Shown: positions 25,742-35,238 of the stretch, one piece after another
Position numbering within the stretch: the first letter of the stretch is position 1
How the letters are laid out: each line of letters begins with the position of its first letter
DNA from: an uncultured Saprospiraceae bacterium
GTDB taxonomy: Bacteria; Bacteroidota; Bacteroidia; Chitinophagales; Saprospiraceae
NCBI GenBank assembly: GCA_938016265.1
Contig: CALLWB010000024.1
Location: 1-52,499 of the forward strand
Direction: 5' to 3'
DNA length: 52,499 bases
Made by a program: the position numbers and the translations under genes
Notes under the pieces: model-generated
Told to the model about the DNA's origin: nothing
Databases searched by the model: none
Seen by the model: the letters and a program-made list of their open reading frames with translations, nothing else

Positions 25742-27073
25742 ATGAGTACAACACTTATCAAAAACGCGCAGATCGTCAATGAAGGAAAAATCAGTACAAA
25801 AGATGTCCTTCTCAAAAATGGTAGAATTGAGCGCATAGACAACCAGATATCTGCCCCTAATGCAAAAGAAATAGATGCCACTGGCAAGTACCTTCTCCCA
25901 GGAATAATAGACGACCAAGTCCACTTCAGAGAACCGGGTTTGACACACAAATCTGATTTGTATTCAGAGCCAAGAGCGGCTGTTGCAGGTGGCGTCACCT
26001 CATTTATGGAGATGCCAAATACTAAACCAGCAGCATTAACACAGCAGTTACTCCAAGATAAATACGATATCGCAGCAAAAAAATCGTTAGCCAATTACTC
26101 CTTTTTTATGGGAGCATCTAATGATAATATTGAAGCTGTTCTAAGGACGGACCCAAAAACTGTTTGCGGGGTCAAAATTTTTATGGGCAGCAGCACTGGC
26201 AATATGTTGGTGGACAATAGAAAGACGCTAGACACGCTTTTTTCTAAGGTGCCCATGCTAATCGCCACCCATTGTGAGGATGAGGCGACTATTCGAACGA
26301 ATGCTGCTGCGTATAAGGAAAAATATGGAGAGGAGGTCCCCATTCAGTGCCATCCAGAGATTCGTAATGTTCAAGGCTGTCTAATTTCATCAAGCATGGC
26401 CATTGATATGGCAAAGAAACATGGCACGCGCCTCCATATATTGCACATTTCCACCAAGGATGAACTCGATTTGTTTGATAACACGATTCCATTAGAACGG
26501 AAGAAAATTACTGCTGAGGTTTGTGTGCACCATCTCTGGTTTGCTAAATCAGATTATGATCGATTAGGTACGCAGATCAAATGTAATCCTGCAATCAAGG
26601 ATGCTAGCCACCGAGATGCGCTTTTTCCGGCGTTGTTGGATAATCGGCTTGATATTATTGCGACTGATCATGCGCCCCACACTTGGGAAGAAAAGCAGGG
26701 CACTTATTTTAATGCGCCTTCCGGGGTTCCTTTGGTCCAGCATTCTCTGAATACGATGCTAGAGTTTTTTCATCAAGGGAAAATCTCCTTAGAACGTATT
26801 GTTGAAAAAATGTGCCACGCACCTGCTGTTTGTTTTAAAGTTCAGGAAAGAGGATATATTCGAGAAGGCTATTGGGCAGATTTAATATTGCTGGATCTGC
26901 ATAAAAAATGGACAGTCTCTAAACCAAACATCTATTACAAGTGCGGTTGGTCTCCTTTTGAAGGGTACGAATTTACTGGAAAAATCGATCAGACATTTGT
27001 GAATGGGCATGCTGTTTATCGCCAAGATTCTTTCGATGAATCTAAGAATGGAATGCGTTTACACTTTTCTTAA
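25742..27073 (+). CDS. pyrC: Dihydroorotase / dihydroorotase-like amidohydrolase
   Basis: 443 residues. Metal-site motifs: GIIDDQVHFREPGLTHK (Gln59-Val-His61), Lys in GVKIFMGSSTGNM, His in IATHCEDE and LHILHIS, and Asp in IIATDHAPHT; NCNPAI-like substrate motif reads KCNPAIKD. The REPG and TDHAPH signatures mark the dihydroorotase class. The first metal-binding His of the usual HxH is Gln here; I recall the same DDQVHFREPG in other Bacteroidota dihydroorotases, so this is probably a lineage trait and not a loss. It would interconvert carbamoyl-aspartate and dihydroorotate in pyrimidine synthesis. Its place behind cytosine deaminase in a catabolic locus is odd, and a catabolic cyclic-amide substrate is a possible alternative. 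Confidence 0.85.
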   Translation: MSTTLIKNAQIVNEGKISTKDVLLKNGRIERIDNQISAPNAKEIDATGKYLLPGIIDDQVHFREPGLTHKSDLYSEPRAAVAGGVTSFMEMPNTKPAALTQQLLQDKYDIAAKKSLANYSFFMGASNDNIEAVLRTDPKTVCGVKIFMGSSTGNMLVDNRKTLDTLFSKVPMLIATHCEDEATIRTNAAAYKEKYGEEVPIQCHPEIRNVQGCLISSSMAIDMAKKHGTRLHILHISTKDELDLFDNTIPLERKKITAEVCVHHLWFAKSDYDRLGTQIKCNPAIKDASHRDALFPALLDNRLDIIATDHAPHTWEEKQGTYFNAPSGVPLVQHSLNTMLEFFHQGKISLERIVEKMCHAPAVCFKVQERGYIREGYWADLILLDLHKKWTVSKPNIYYKCGWSPFEGYEFTGKIDQTFVNGHAVYRQDSFDESKNGMRLHFS

Positions 27074-27113
27074 AAATTATTTCTTATCTATTAAAAATAA
27101 ACAATGTAAAATT

Positions 27114-27152
27114 TACTTTTGCATTTGTGACCAAATTGATTTTTTTTGGTCA
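27114..27152 (+). promoter_or_regulatory. Promoter box and adjacent palindrome upstream of the MscS gene
   Basis: TACTTTTG (27114-27121) fits TAnnTTTG exactly. Transcription would start near 27128, which is also the start of a perfect inverted repeat TGACCAAA (27128-27135) / TTTGGTCA (27145-27152) with a 9-nt, T-rich centre. It could be an operator or a 5'-end hairpin that stabilises the message. Confidence 0.45.
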
Positions 27153-27189
27153 TAATAACATCATTTCAAATATTAAATAAAAACTTTAA

Positions 27190-28011
27190 ATGGATACTTT
27201 GGATACTAGCAAATTTGATGCGATTTATGAGATGGGGCTGCAATATGCACCAAAATTAGTAATGGCAATACTTGTATTGTTAGTCGGTCTTTGGGTGATT
27301 AATAAATTGGTAGATATTATTGCCAAGGCAATGGAACGAGGTGGTGTGAGCAGAGACATTCAACCATTTCTTCAGTCGATGATTGGTGTGATGTTGAAAG
27401 TCATGCTGTTATTTAGTGTAGCAGGGATTGTAGGAATAGAGACTACTTCATTTGTTGCAGTACTTGCAGCTGCTGGATTTGCAATTGGTATGGCTTTGCA
27501 GGGAAGTCTAGGAAATTTTGCTGCGGGTGTGATGATCCTAATTTTTAAACCTTATCGGGTGGATGATGTAATTCAAATTGGTGATGACCTTGGGCATGTC
27601 TCTGAAATTCAAATATTCCATACCATCATCAAGACCTTTGATAATAAAATGGTGATTGTACCAAATGGTACTGCTATTAGTGATGTGATCACCAATTTTT
27701 CAAGTACTAAGAACATTCGTGTAGATATGAATATTAATGTCCCTTTTGATGTAGACATGGACAAAGTGATCGGCATTATAAAAGAGGCACTATTAAATAC
27801 TCCAAAGGTTCTGAAAGATCCGGCTCCTGTAGTCGGCATCAATGAATTTGACAGTCACTATATTCAAATGGCGATGTGGCCTTACTGTGAAGTGGAAGAT
27901 TATTGGGACGTCTATTTTGATGCTAAGAAAAATGTGTTGCAGGCACTTGGTAGAAACAATATTAAAGTCGCTTACTCTGAGGGAGTAGAGATGGGAGATA
28001 TTGGGAAGTAA
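27190..28011 (+). CDS. Small-conductance mechanosensitive channel (MscS family)
   Basis: 273 residues, close to minimal MscS length. Three N-terminal membrane helices end in the pore helix TM3 with the Gly/Ala-zipper AAAGFAIGMALQGSLGNFAAGVMI (about 92-117), followed by the beta domain (FKPYRVDDVIQIGDDLGHVSEI, VIVPNGTAISDVITNFS) and a mixed alpha-beta C-terminus. It opens on membrane tension to release solutes during osmotic down-shock. It has its own promoter region, so it is probably independent of the pyrimidine genes. The next gene is convergent. Confidence 0.94.
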   Translation: MDTLDTSKFDAIYEMGLQYAPKLVMAILVLLVGLWVINKLVDIIAKAMERGGVSRDIQPFLQSMIGVMLKVMLLFSVAGIVGIETTSFVAVLAAAGFAIGMALQGSLGNFAAGVMILIFKPYRVDDVIQIGDDLGHVSEIQIFHTIIKTFDNKMVIVPNGTAISDVITNFSSTKNIRVDMNINVPFDVDMDKVIGIIKEALLNTPKVLKDPAPVVGINEFDSHYIQMAMWPYCEVEDYWDVYFDAKKNVLQALGRNNIKVAYSEGVEMGDIGK

Positions 28012-28069
28012 TTATTGATACCGCTTCGCTGCGAGATCGTCCCTTTGGGGACTCGAGATATAAAATAAG

Positions 28070-28140
28070 AAGGTAAAAGAGACCTAGAGCGTTTTCTATA
28101 CAAATCACAGTATAAAACTCCTCTTTGTATCTTTTACCTT
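28070..28140. terminator. Long-looped inverted repeat between convergent genes
   Basis: AAGGTAAAAGA (28070-28080) pairs perfectly with TCTTTTACCTT (28130-28140), and a nested ATACAAA/TTTGTAT pair sits inside. The right arm is followed by TTACTTTTTAG on the plus strand. It lies between the convergent MscS and antiporter genes and could end transcription from either side. The long loop makes it weaker than a classical terminator. A second small hairpin GTCCC-TTTG-GGGAC lies at about 28039-28052. Confidence 0.4.
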
Positions 28141-28147
28141 TTACTTT

Positions 28148-29422
28148 TTAGTGGCCAGTTGGTGCGCCTTCAGGAGCTTCTTCAATTCCTGTGAGTTTTT
28201 TGACTAGAAGGCCTACTGTCAGTCCTTGTATGAGAATGGAGAATACTACCACGATATAGGTGATTGTCAAAAACAAGTCCCGGTGCATATAGTCGGCCAG
28301 AGAAAGTGCTAAAGCAATCGAAATCCCACCGCGCAGTCCACCCCATGTCATTATCAGTGTTGTGTTTTTCACGAACTCCAACTTTTTTCTGAAAAACTGT
28401 ACAGGTAGGAGGAGCGCAGAATATCTGGCAAGCAAAACAATTGGTATCGTCAGGAAACTGACTAATAAAACCTCTCCATTCACCGTAAGGACAATCATCT
28501 CCAATCCGATCAGTACAAACAGAATAGCATTACAAAATACGTCAACCAGCTCCCAGAATTTATCAACATACATCTCTGTAACATCAGACATGGCGGTGTC
28601 TCTAACTGTATCATTGCCTACAAAAAGACCAGCAACCACCATCGTCAAAGGACCAGAAATGTGCAACTTCATCGCTAGCAAATAACCGCCCATCACCATG
28701 GCAAGCGTTATCATTACTTCAATCTCATAGTTATCTATAGAACGTAGCAAACGGAAGGTCAGCCAACCCAATATCAATCCTAGGAGAATTCCACCAAAAA
28801 CTTCCTCTACAAACAATAGAGCAACCTCCCCTACTTCGATATGACCAGCGCCAGATTGAGCGATATTAAAAATCGTAAGAAAGACAACCACGCCAATACC
28901 ATCATTGAATAAAGACTCTCCTACGATCTTCGTTTCCAATTTTTTGGGCACATTCGCTTTCTTAAGAATCCCTAAAACGGCGATCGGGTCTGTAGGAGAT
29001 ATCAGTGCTCCAAATAGCAGACAATGCAAAAAACTCACCTCAAAACTGAAAGCCTGAAGCGCAAAATACATAAAGCCCCCTACCAAGAAGGTAGAAATCA
29101 ATACCCCAAAGGTGGCAAATACTAAAATCGGCCAGCGTTGTATTTTTAGTTGATCAAAATTGGTGTGAATGGCTCCTGCAAATAGCAAAAAGCTCAGCAT
29201 AAAGTCTAACAGCAGCTTCGAAAAATCGATTTCTTTGACCATCACGGTGACGACATCGAGCAACGCCGTGTTGACATTGGCAGAAATAAATATACCCAGT
29301 GTAAACAGAATCGCGACCAACATCAACCCAATCGTATTGGGCAGTTTGAAAAACCGTAGATTTATGTATCCAAAAATAGCGGATAGAACCGTCAATATGG
29401 TAGCAATCGTAAATAAATCCAT
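28148..29422 (-). CDS. Na+/H+ antiporter, CPA1 (NhaP) family
   Basis: 424 residues with about 12-13 membrane segments and no long cytoplasmic tail. Family motifs: [21 protein letters not shown] (the TDP unwound-helix region), [18 protein letters not shown] with the ion-binding Asp, and [17 protein letters not shown] near the C-terminus. It exchanges external protons for cytoplasmic Na+ (or K+) at the inner membrane, maintaining ion and pH balance. That suits a marine bacterium whose symporters nearby run on sodium. It lies 45 bp downstream of the CNT transporter on the same strand and may share its transcript. Confidence 0.93.
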   Translation of the reverse strand: MDLFTIATILTVLSAIFGYINLRFFKLPNTIGLMLVAILFTLGIFISANVNTALLDVVTVMVKEIDFSKLLLDFMLSFLLFAGAIHTNFDQLKIQRWPILVFATFGVLISTFLVGGFMYFALQAFSFEVSFLHCLLFGALISPTDPIAVLGILKKANVPKKLETKIVGESLFNDGIGVVVFLTIFNIAQSGAGHIEVGEVALLFVEEVFGGILLGLILGWLTFRLLRSIDNYEIEVMITLAMVMGGYLLAMKLHISGPLTMVVAGLFVGNDTVRDTAMSDVTEMYVDKFWELVDVFCNAILFVLIGLEMIVLTVNGEVLLVSFLTIPIVLLARYSALLLPVQFFRKKLEFVKNTTLIMTWGGLRGGISIALALSLADYMHRDLFLTITYIVVVFSILIQGLTVGLLVKKLTGIEEAPEGAPTGH

Positions 29423-29467
29423 GGTACGAAATCTAATTTAAACTAGGTAAATGATCGATGTCTTAAT

Positions 29468-30808
29468 TTACATTGCTGGTGGCTGACCGGCGATTACCCC
29501 GGCGATTGCTGCGGTTAGGAAGCATGCAATTGTACCTCCGATAAGCGCTTTGATACCGAATGCTGCCAGGTCTTTTTTCCTGCCGGGAGCAATGGAGCCA
29601 ATACCGCCAATTTGAATACCGATAGAGGCAAAGTTGGCAAATCCGCAAAGGGCATAAGTAGAGATAATGAGTGATTTGTATTGCAAGCCGTCTTTTAAGG
29701 TTTTTAGATCTGCATAGGCGACGAACTCGTTGATCACTGTTTTTTTGCCGAGCAGTTGGCCGACAATTAGTATGTCTTGTGAGGCGACTCCCAAGATCCA
29801 AGCAATTGGCGCGAATAACATACCAATTACATAATTAAAGTTAAATCCTTCAAAACGGCCTCCGGTAGACTCTACGACGTATTCATTTAGTCCACCAATT
29901 CTGCCTACCGTTGCCATCAAGGCTTCATTGAACATCATTACGAAAGCCATGAAAACGATAAGCATGATGGCTACATTGGCTGCCAATTTCAATCCATCGG
30001 TACATCCCTGAACGATGGCACCGAGTAGGCTGTCTCCTACTTCTTCTCTGGATAAATTGAGGTTGGTATCTAGCTCTTTGTTTGTCTCTGGATATAAGAT
30101 TTTTGCTGCTACAATTGCAGCTGGAGCAGACATTATCGAAGCCGTCAGGAGGTGAGTTGCAAAGTTCTGTTGCGCGACAGGGTCATCTCCTCCAAGGAAG
30201 CCTACGAAAGCTGCAAAAACTCCTCCTGCTATAGTTGCCATCCCTCCAGTCATCAGACATAGGAGTTCAGATTTTGACATTTTTTCTAGGTAAGGTTTTA
30301 CGATCAATGGTGCCTCTGTTTGTCCTATAAACACATTCGCAGCAGCAGCAAGGCTTTCCGCTCCAGAAATGTTCAATACCCGACTCATTACCCAAGCTAA
30401 TCCCTTAATTATCACTTGTAAAATGCCAAGATAATAGAGGGCTGCAGAGATCGCCGAGAAGAATATAATAGTAGGCAATACGCGTACGGCAAAGATAAAG
30501 CCGGTACTCATCAAATCGCCAAAAACAAAGCCAGAACCATAGTCTGTCCAACGTTGAATATTAACAAAAAAACTGGCTAACCAAGCAAAAATTTCTTTTA
30601 TAAATCCTAAAGAAATCCAGTGCCCAAACAAGGAGAAACCAATTTTATCTCCTTGAAGAATAAGTATACCTAAAAGTATCTGAATACCGATTCCTTTTGC
30701 TACCAATCCCCAGTTTATTGCTTTTCTATTGGCACTAAATGCATAGGCAAAACCTAACAATGCTGCTATCCCGAGGACACCTCGTAATAAGCTTACCGTA
30801 AAATCCAT
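29468..30808 (-). CDS. Concentrative nucleoside transporter (CNT/NupC family)
   Basis: 446 residues. Signatures of the CNT family: the N-terminal GIAALLGFAYAFSANRKAINW and WGLVAKGIGIQILLGILIL helices, the substrate/ion hairpin MSRVLNISGAESLAAAANVFIGQTEAPL, IAGGVFAAFVGFLG, and the C-terminal ALCGFANFASIGIQIGGIGSIAP. It imports nucleosides with Na+ or H+ across the inner membrane. The divergently transcribed uridine kinase 215 bp away makes uridine/cytidine uptake plausible, and the pyrimidine degradation genes on the other side fit the same nutrition. The ATG at 30808 gives a normal N-terminus. Confidence 0.94.
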   Translation of the reverse strand: MDFTVSLLRGVLGIAALLGFAYAFSANRKAINWGLVAKGIGIQILLGILILQGDKIGFSLFGHWISLGFIKEIFAWLASFFVNIQRWTDYGSGFVFGDLMSTGFIFAVRVLPTIIFFSAISAALYYLGILQVIIKGLAWVMSRVLNISGAESLAAAANVFIGQTEAPLIVKPYLEKMSKSELLCLMTGGMATIAGGVFAAFVGFLGGDDPVAQQNFATHLLTASIMSAPAAIVAAKILYPETNKELDTNLNLSREEVGDSLLGAIVQGCTDGLKLAANVAIMLIVFMAFVMMFNEALMATVGRIGGLNEYVVESTGGRFEGFNFNYVIGMLFAPIAWILGVASQDILIVGQLLGKKTVINEFVAYADLKTLKDGLQYKSLIISTYALCGFANFASIGIQIGGIGSIAPGRKKDLAAFGIKALIGGTIACFLTAAIAGVIAGQPPAM

Positions 30809-30985
30809 ATATTGATAATTTTGAGTTTAATGGAATGTCTGTAAATTTAAACATTTTATTGATTTATACTAAAATGCACGCTTTAAATAGCGGATTCCTA
30901 AAGAAATGATTTTAGATAATTGGAATAACTTTTCCTAAAATAAATTCAAACCCCTTATTACCACTTTAGTTTTATCAATTTTCCC

Positions 30986-30993
30986 TACATTTG
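30986..30993 (+). promoter_or_regulatory. Probable -7 promoter box of the uridine kinase gene
   Basis: TACATTTG fits TAnnTTTG exactly and lies 30 bp before the ATG at 31024. No canonical -33 TTG is visible, only a TTTAG at about 30965. Confidence 0.4.
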
Positions 30994-31023
30994 GGGCGGA
31001 TATTCACCTATTGAAACAAAAAA

Positions 31024-31647
31024 ATGCGCAAACCTTATCTTATTGGAATTACTGGCGGAAGTGGATCAGGCAAAACGACCTTTCTTGCCGATATTGTTCA
31101 ATCCTTTTCTAAGGAAGAATTGTGCGTTATTTCTCTGGATGACTATTACCACCCCCGCGAAAAACAGGCGAAGGATGATCTTGGAGTATCCAATTTCGAT
31201 CTACCAACCTCTATCGATAGCAAGGCCTTTCTGGCAGATATTCAAAAATTGCTAAATGGGCAGATTGTTACAAGAAAAGAATACACCTTCAATAATGATA
31301 AGAAAGCGCCTAAAATATTAACCTTTCGGCCTGCTCCGATCCTGATTGTAGAAGGCTTATTTATATTTTACTTTCCAGAAATTTCGGAGTTGATTGACTT
31401 AAAAGTATTCGTTGAAGCCAAGGAAAATCTCAAGGTGATCCGTAGGATAAAAAGAGACCGGATAGAGCGCAACTACCCTCTAGATGACGTGTTGTATCGT
31501 TACGAACACCATGTCTTACCAACATTCGAAAAATACATCCTACCTTTCAAGCCAACGGCAGACCTTATTATCAATAACAATGATACTTTTGACGCTGCGG
31601 CTAATGTATTCAAAGGCTTTATCAGAGAAAAACTCACCAAATCTTAA
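31024..31647 (+). CDS. udk: Uridine kinase family protein
   Basis: 207 residues, the normal length of bacterial uridine kinases. A P-loop GITGGSGSGKTTF lies at about 8-20, followed by the acceptor-site motif SLDDYYHPRE, the YTFNNDKKAP region and VEGLFIFYFPE (Walker B-like). RRIKRDRIERNYPLDDVLYRYEHHVLP fits the lid segment. It phosphorylates uridine/cytidine with ATP or GTP to UMP/CMP, i.e. salvage. Divergent from the CNT nucleoside transporter, whose cargo it would trap. Phosphoribulokinase-like relatives are possible but the length and DDYY motif favour uridine kinase. Confidence 0.9.
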   Translation: MRKPYLIGITGGSGSGKTTFLADIVQSFSKEELCVISLDDYYHPREKQAKDDLGVSNFDLPTSIDSKAFLADIQKLLNGQIVTRKEYTFNNDKKAPKILTFRPAPILIVEGLFIFYFPEISELIDLKVFVEAKENLKVIRRIKRDRIERNYPLDDVLYRYEHHVLPTFEKYILPFKPTADLIINNNDTFDAAANVFKGFIREKLTKS

Positions 31648-31927
31648 GTAAGGAGGTATAATCTGCTGTTATTTCATCCTCAACAAATGCTTACTTTTTT
31701 CGTCCTTACTTTCTAGGAAAACCCCTCCCTACTCTCTTAACAAATGAAGGTATAATTTTTGATTATAAAAAAGATTATTTGTCGATGCATTTGCCACACT
31801 TGTCTATTAGATTGATTGATTTATACTGATTGAAATATCTTTGGCGATTCACTGCGAACTTTCTATAAACGAAGTCGTTTATATATTGAAATACAACTAC
31901 ATCAAAACAAACCTCAGAATTCATCTT

Positions 31928-34234
31928 ATGAAAATATTTTTTAATTTGCTCGCATTCTGCTTGCTAACCTCTTCCCTCTTCGCACAACAACATACCATCA
32001 GTGGTTACGTGAAAGACGGAAGAACGGGGGAAACACTAATAGGTGCTACTGTTTTCGAACCAATCACACAGAAAGGTACTACGACCAACTCCTACGGATT
32101 TTACTCTCTTACGCTTCCTGCACAAGACTCTTTAACCTTGCAGATTACTTACATAGGCTACGATGACAAACCTCAACGAATCGGTTTGATGGAAAATGTT
32201 TCTCTGGATGTAGAATTGTTCTATGACTCTGAAGAACTGGTAGAAATCGTAGTAAAAGCGAATTCCGCCCAGGAGCAAGTCAACAGTACACAAATGAGTG
32301 TCGACCGAATATCCACCAAGGAGGCCAAAGCGCTTCCAGCTCTATTTGGAGAAGTAGACATCATCAAAACCCTTCAACTTAAACCAGGTGTTTCTTCTGC
32401 TGGAGAAGGGTCCTCGGGTGTTGTGGTAAGAGGTGGTGGCCCTGATCAAAATCTGATCATTTTGGATGAAGCACTCGTATATAACCCATCTCACCTTTTT
32501 GGTTTTTTCAGCACATTTAATGCGGACGCGGTGAAGGATGTCCAATTGTACAAAGGTGGATTTCCATCACAGTATGGAGGACGATTATCTTCTGTCATCG
32601 ATGTTAAACTGCGTGAAGGAAACAGAAAACGGTTTGGCGCTTCTGGAGGACTGGGAATCATTTCTTCCAGACTGACCCTTGAAGGTCCATTGAAGAAAGA
32701 TAAAGGCTCTTTTATCCTGGCAGGTCGTAGAACATATGCCGATATTTTTACTAGAATGGTCAATAATCAGAACAAAGACAATCCTGATTGGGAACAAATA
32801 CCTGATTATTTTTTCTATGATATGAATGCGAAAGTTAATTATGACGTGACGGAAAAGGATCGGATCTTCATAAGCGGTTATTTCGGACGTGATGTTTTTG
32901 GATTTAATACGGAGGATTTTAGCGCAGGATTTGATTGGGGAAACATTACCACTACTGTAAGATGGAATCATATTTTTGGTCCGAAATTGTTTTCGAATAC
33001 CACCTTTACATTTTCAGACTACAATTATCTGATCACCTCGACTTTCGATGTGTTCAACTTTGAGGTTGGATCTGGGATCCGTGATTATAATGGAAAGACA
33101 GATTTCTATTGGGCGCCCAATAACAAACATAATATCCGGTTTGGAGCTGATTTTACCCGACACCGATTTAATGTTGGGCGATTGGAGGCACGGACTGAAG
33201 ACCAAGAAGATCCCTTGTTTGAGTCCGACACCAATTTTAAGGCTTCTGAAATGGCCGCTTACATCTCCGACGACTTTGAGGTAAACGATAAGTTGAAAAT
33301 GAACTTTGGTGTCCGATTGACAGGTTTTAGCAATCTCGGACAGTTTTATGGAGGTATTGAACCGAGAATTTCTGGTAAATATTCTATAAAAGACAACATA
33401 TCCATAAAAGCGAGTTATACTCGTATGAATCAATACGTACATCTTGTTTCCAGTTCGGGTGCGTCTTTGCCTACGGATGTCTGGTATCCTTCTAATAAAG
33501 TAGTAAAACCGCAACGCTCTGATCAAATTGCTGGTGGAATTTCAGTTGCCATAAACAAACAATTTTTATTGACCAATGAGTTGTATTACAAATGGCAAAA
33601 TCGCCAGATAGATTTCAAGGACGGCGCTGATCTGTTTATCAACCCCAACCTGGACGAGGAGTTTGTATTTGGCAAAGGATACAGTTATGGCAATGAAATT
33701 TACTTCGAAAAGAAAGAAGGAAAACTGAAAGGATGGGTCGGCTATACGCTTGCTTGGTCCTGGAGACAATTCGACGCTATAAAAATGGGAGAACGGTTTC
33801 CTCCAAGATTTGACAGAAGACATGATATCTCTGTTGTTGCATTTTATGAATTGTCCAAAAAATTCACGTTTACCGGCTCTTGGGTGTACAATACAGGAAA
33901 TGCAGTTTCATTGCCTGAAGCTAGATTTTTCTTTCAGGACATCGAAGGCACACGGCCTGATATCGGTACTCTCTTCCAGGATAGGAATAGTTTTAGAATG
34001 GCTCCTTATCATCGATTGGATTTGGGTATAGTTATGAATATGTCTCTGAAAAAGCCAAACTTTGATACGAACTTAACTCTTAGTGTCTACAACGCTTACG
34101 ATAGAAGAAACCCGTATTTCTTATACTACGATTTGGAGACGGATAATAATAATAACATCCTTTCGCTTCAAGCAAAACAAGTGTCTCTATTCCCAATCCT
34201 TCCTTCTCTTACTTTTAATTTTGAATTTAAATAA
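31928..34234 (+). CDS. TonB-dependent receptor with carboxypeptidase-regulatory-like N-domain
   Basis: Start chosen at 31928 (MKIFFNLLAFCLLTSSLFAQ), a good signal peptide; the frame extends to 31841 but without one. The mature protein (about 750 residues) begins with a carboxypeptidase-D regulatory-like domain (ISGYVKDGRTGETLIGATV, about 23-105), then a plug (about 120-230; VVVRGGGPDQNLIILDEALVYNPSHLFG), then a 22-strand-type outer-membrane barrel to the end (TLTFNFEFK). It lacks the SusC signature length (about 1000), so it is a shorter receptor of the kind that pairs with a DUF4249 lipoprotein, which starts 3 bp downstream. Substrate unknown. Confidence 0.93.
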   Translation: MKIFFNLLAFCLLTSSLFAQQHTISGYVKDGRTGETLIGATVFEPITQKGTTTNSYGFYSLTLPAQDSLTLQITYIGYDDKPQRIGLMENVSLDVELFYDSEELVEIVVKANSAQEQVNSTQMSVDRISTKEAKALPALFGEVDIIKTLQLKPGVSSAGEGSSGVVVRGGGPDQNLIILDEALVYNPSHLFGFFSTFNADAVKDVQLYKGGFPSQYGGRLSSVIDVKLREGNRKRFGASGGLGIISSRLTLEGPLKKDKGSFILAGRRTYADIFTRMVNNQNKDNPDWEQIPDYFFYDMNAKVNYDVTEKDRIFISGYFGRDVFGFNTEDFSAGFDWGNITTTVRWNHIFGPKLFSNTTFTFSDYNYLITSTFDVFNFEVGSGIRDYNGKTDFYWAPNNKHNIRFGADFTRHRFNVGRLEARTEDQEDPLFESDTNFKASEMAAYISDDFEVNDKLKMNFGVRLTGFSNLGQFYGGIEPRISGKYSIKDNISIKASYTRMNQYVHLVSSSGASLPTDVWYPSNKVVKPQRSDQIAGGISVAINKQFLLTNELYYKWQNRQIDFKDGADLFINPNLDEEFVFGKGYSYGNEIYFEKKEGKLKGWVGYTLAWSWRQFDAIKMGERFPPRFDRRHDISVVAFYELSKKFTFTGSWVYNTGNAVSLPEARFFFQDIEGTRPDIGTLFQDRNSFRMAPYHRLDLGIVMNMSLKKPNFDTNLTLSVYNAYDRRNPYFLYYDLETDNNNNILSLQAKQVSLFPILPSLTFNFEFK

Positions 34235-34237
34235 GCT

Positions 34238-35194
34238 ATGAAATATATATTTCTAATAATTGTTGGTCTGCTCACACTGAATGCGTGTAATTTGGAACGA
34301 AATGTAGAAGTTAACCTTCCAGAATACACCAATGAACTCGTAGTCGAGTGTTATCTAGAGCCAGGGCAGCCCTATCGACTTTCCTTGTCAGAAAGCATTA
34401 GTTACTTCGAAATTCCAGGAATTGAACCAGTAGATTTGAACCGGTCGATAGTATTAAAAATTGGTGCTTTTGAAATCGCCACAACTATTCAAGGATTAAT
34501 CGATCAGGGAATTATCAATGCAGAGGAGGTTCCTGGCCTTCCACCAACTTTTGATGATGCGACAGTAGTTATCACACATCAAGGTATATCGGATACGCTG
34601 GATAACACGCTTTATATGGTGCTGGATGATCGCATTGTCAATCCTGATACTACAGACAATCTGTACTTCAAATACTACAATTTTGGTTCTTCTACAATTG
34701 TACCTGCCGACTACGACAATGAGTTTTTTCTTTCTGTAATTGATGATCAAGGACGAACGGCATTAGCACAAACGAAACTGCTACCCCCAATTTCGCATGA
34801 CAGTTTGGTGCTCAATTATAATGATGAGAATTTGGCTTCCCTCCAAACCTGGTTTACTGATCCTGCTGCAGATGAAAACTTCTACCGTAGATTATTAAAC
34901 AAAAACAGCTTATATAGTAGACCTCAGCAAGACTTTTCGCTAGATGATGTGGTGGTGAATGGTGATGACGTTGTTTTTGGAACAGGATTCGACTATGAGA
35001 CAGGCGACACTTTGATTGCTACCCTTTACCATATTGATGAAGCCTATTATGATTTTCTTGAAACCTTTAGTGATGCAGCCAATGCAAACGGAAATCCATT
35101 TGCCCAGCCAGCTTCTATTCTATCAAATATTGATGGTGGCATTGGCATTTTTACTGGAATTTCCTATGAAAGGGATTCAATAGTTGTTCAGTAA
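34238..35194 (+). CDS. DUF4249-family lipoprotein
   Basis: 318 residues with a lipoprotein signal (LIIVGLLTLNACNLER, Cys17). The mature part starts VEVNLPEYTNELVVECYLEPGQPYRLSLSES, the hallmark of DUF4249 proteins, which are beta-rich and regularly encoded next to short TonB-dependent receptors in Bacteroidota. Only 3 bp separate it from the receptor stop, so the two are co-translated and probably form an outer-membrane uptake or assembly pair. No catalytic residues are recognisable. Confidence 0.9.
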   Translation: MKYIFLIIVGLLTLNACNLERNVEVNLPEYTNELVVECYLEPGQPYRLSLSESISYFEIPGIEPVDLNRSIVLKIGAFEIATTIQGLIDQGIINAEEVPGLPPTFDDATVVITHQGISDTLDNTLYMVLDDRIVNPDTTDNLYFKYYNFGSSTIVPADYDNEFFLSVIDDQGRTALAQTKLLPPISHDSLVLNYNDENLASLQTWFTDPAADENFYRRLLNKNSLYSRPQQDFSLDDVVVNGDDVVFGTGFDYETGDTLIATLYHIDEAYYDFLETFSDAANANGNPFAQPASILSNIDGGIGIFTGISYERDSIVVQ

Positions 35195-35238
35195 TGCTGG
35201 GAAAATCCCACTTCTACCATCCCGGTTCTTGCTTCTAG

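Noticed and set aside
31645-31711. AAGTAAGGA/TCCTTACTT pair after the uridine kinase as terminator
   Set aside because: The loop is about 50 nt and no T-run follows the right arm, so it does not meet a terminator standard.
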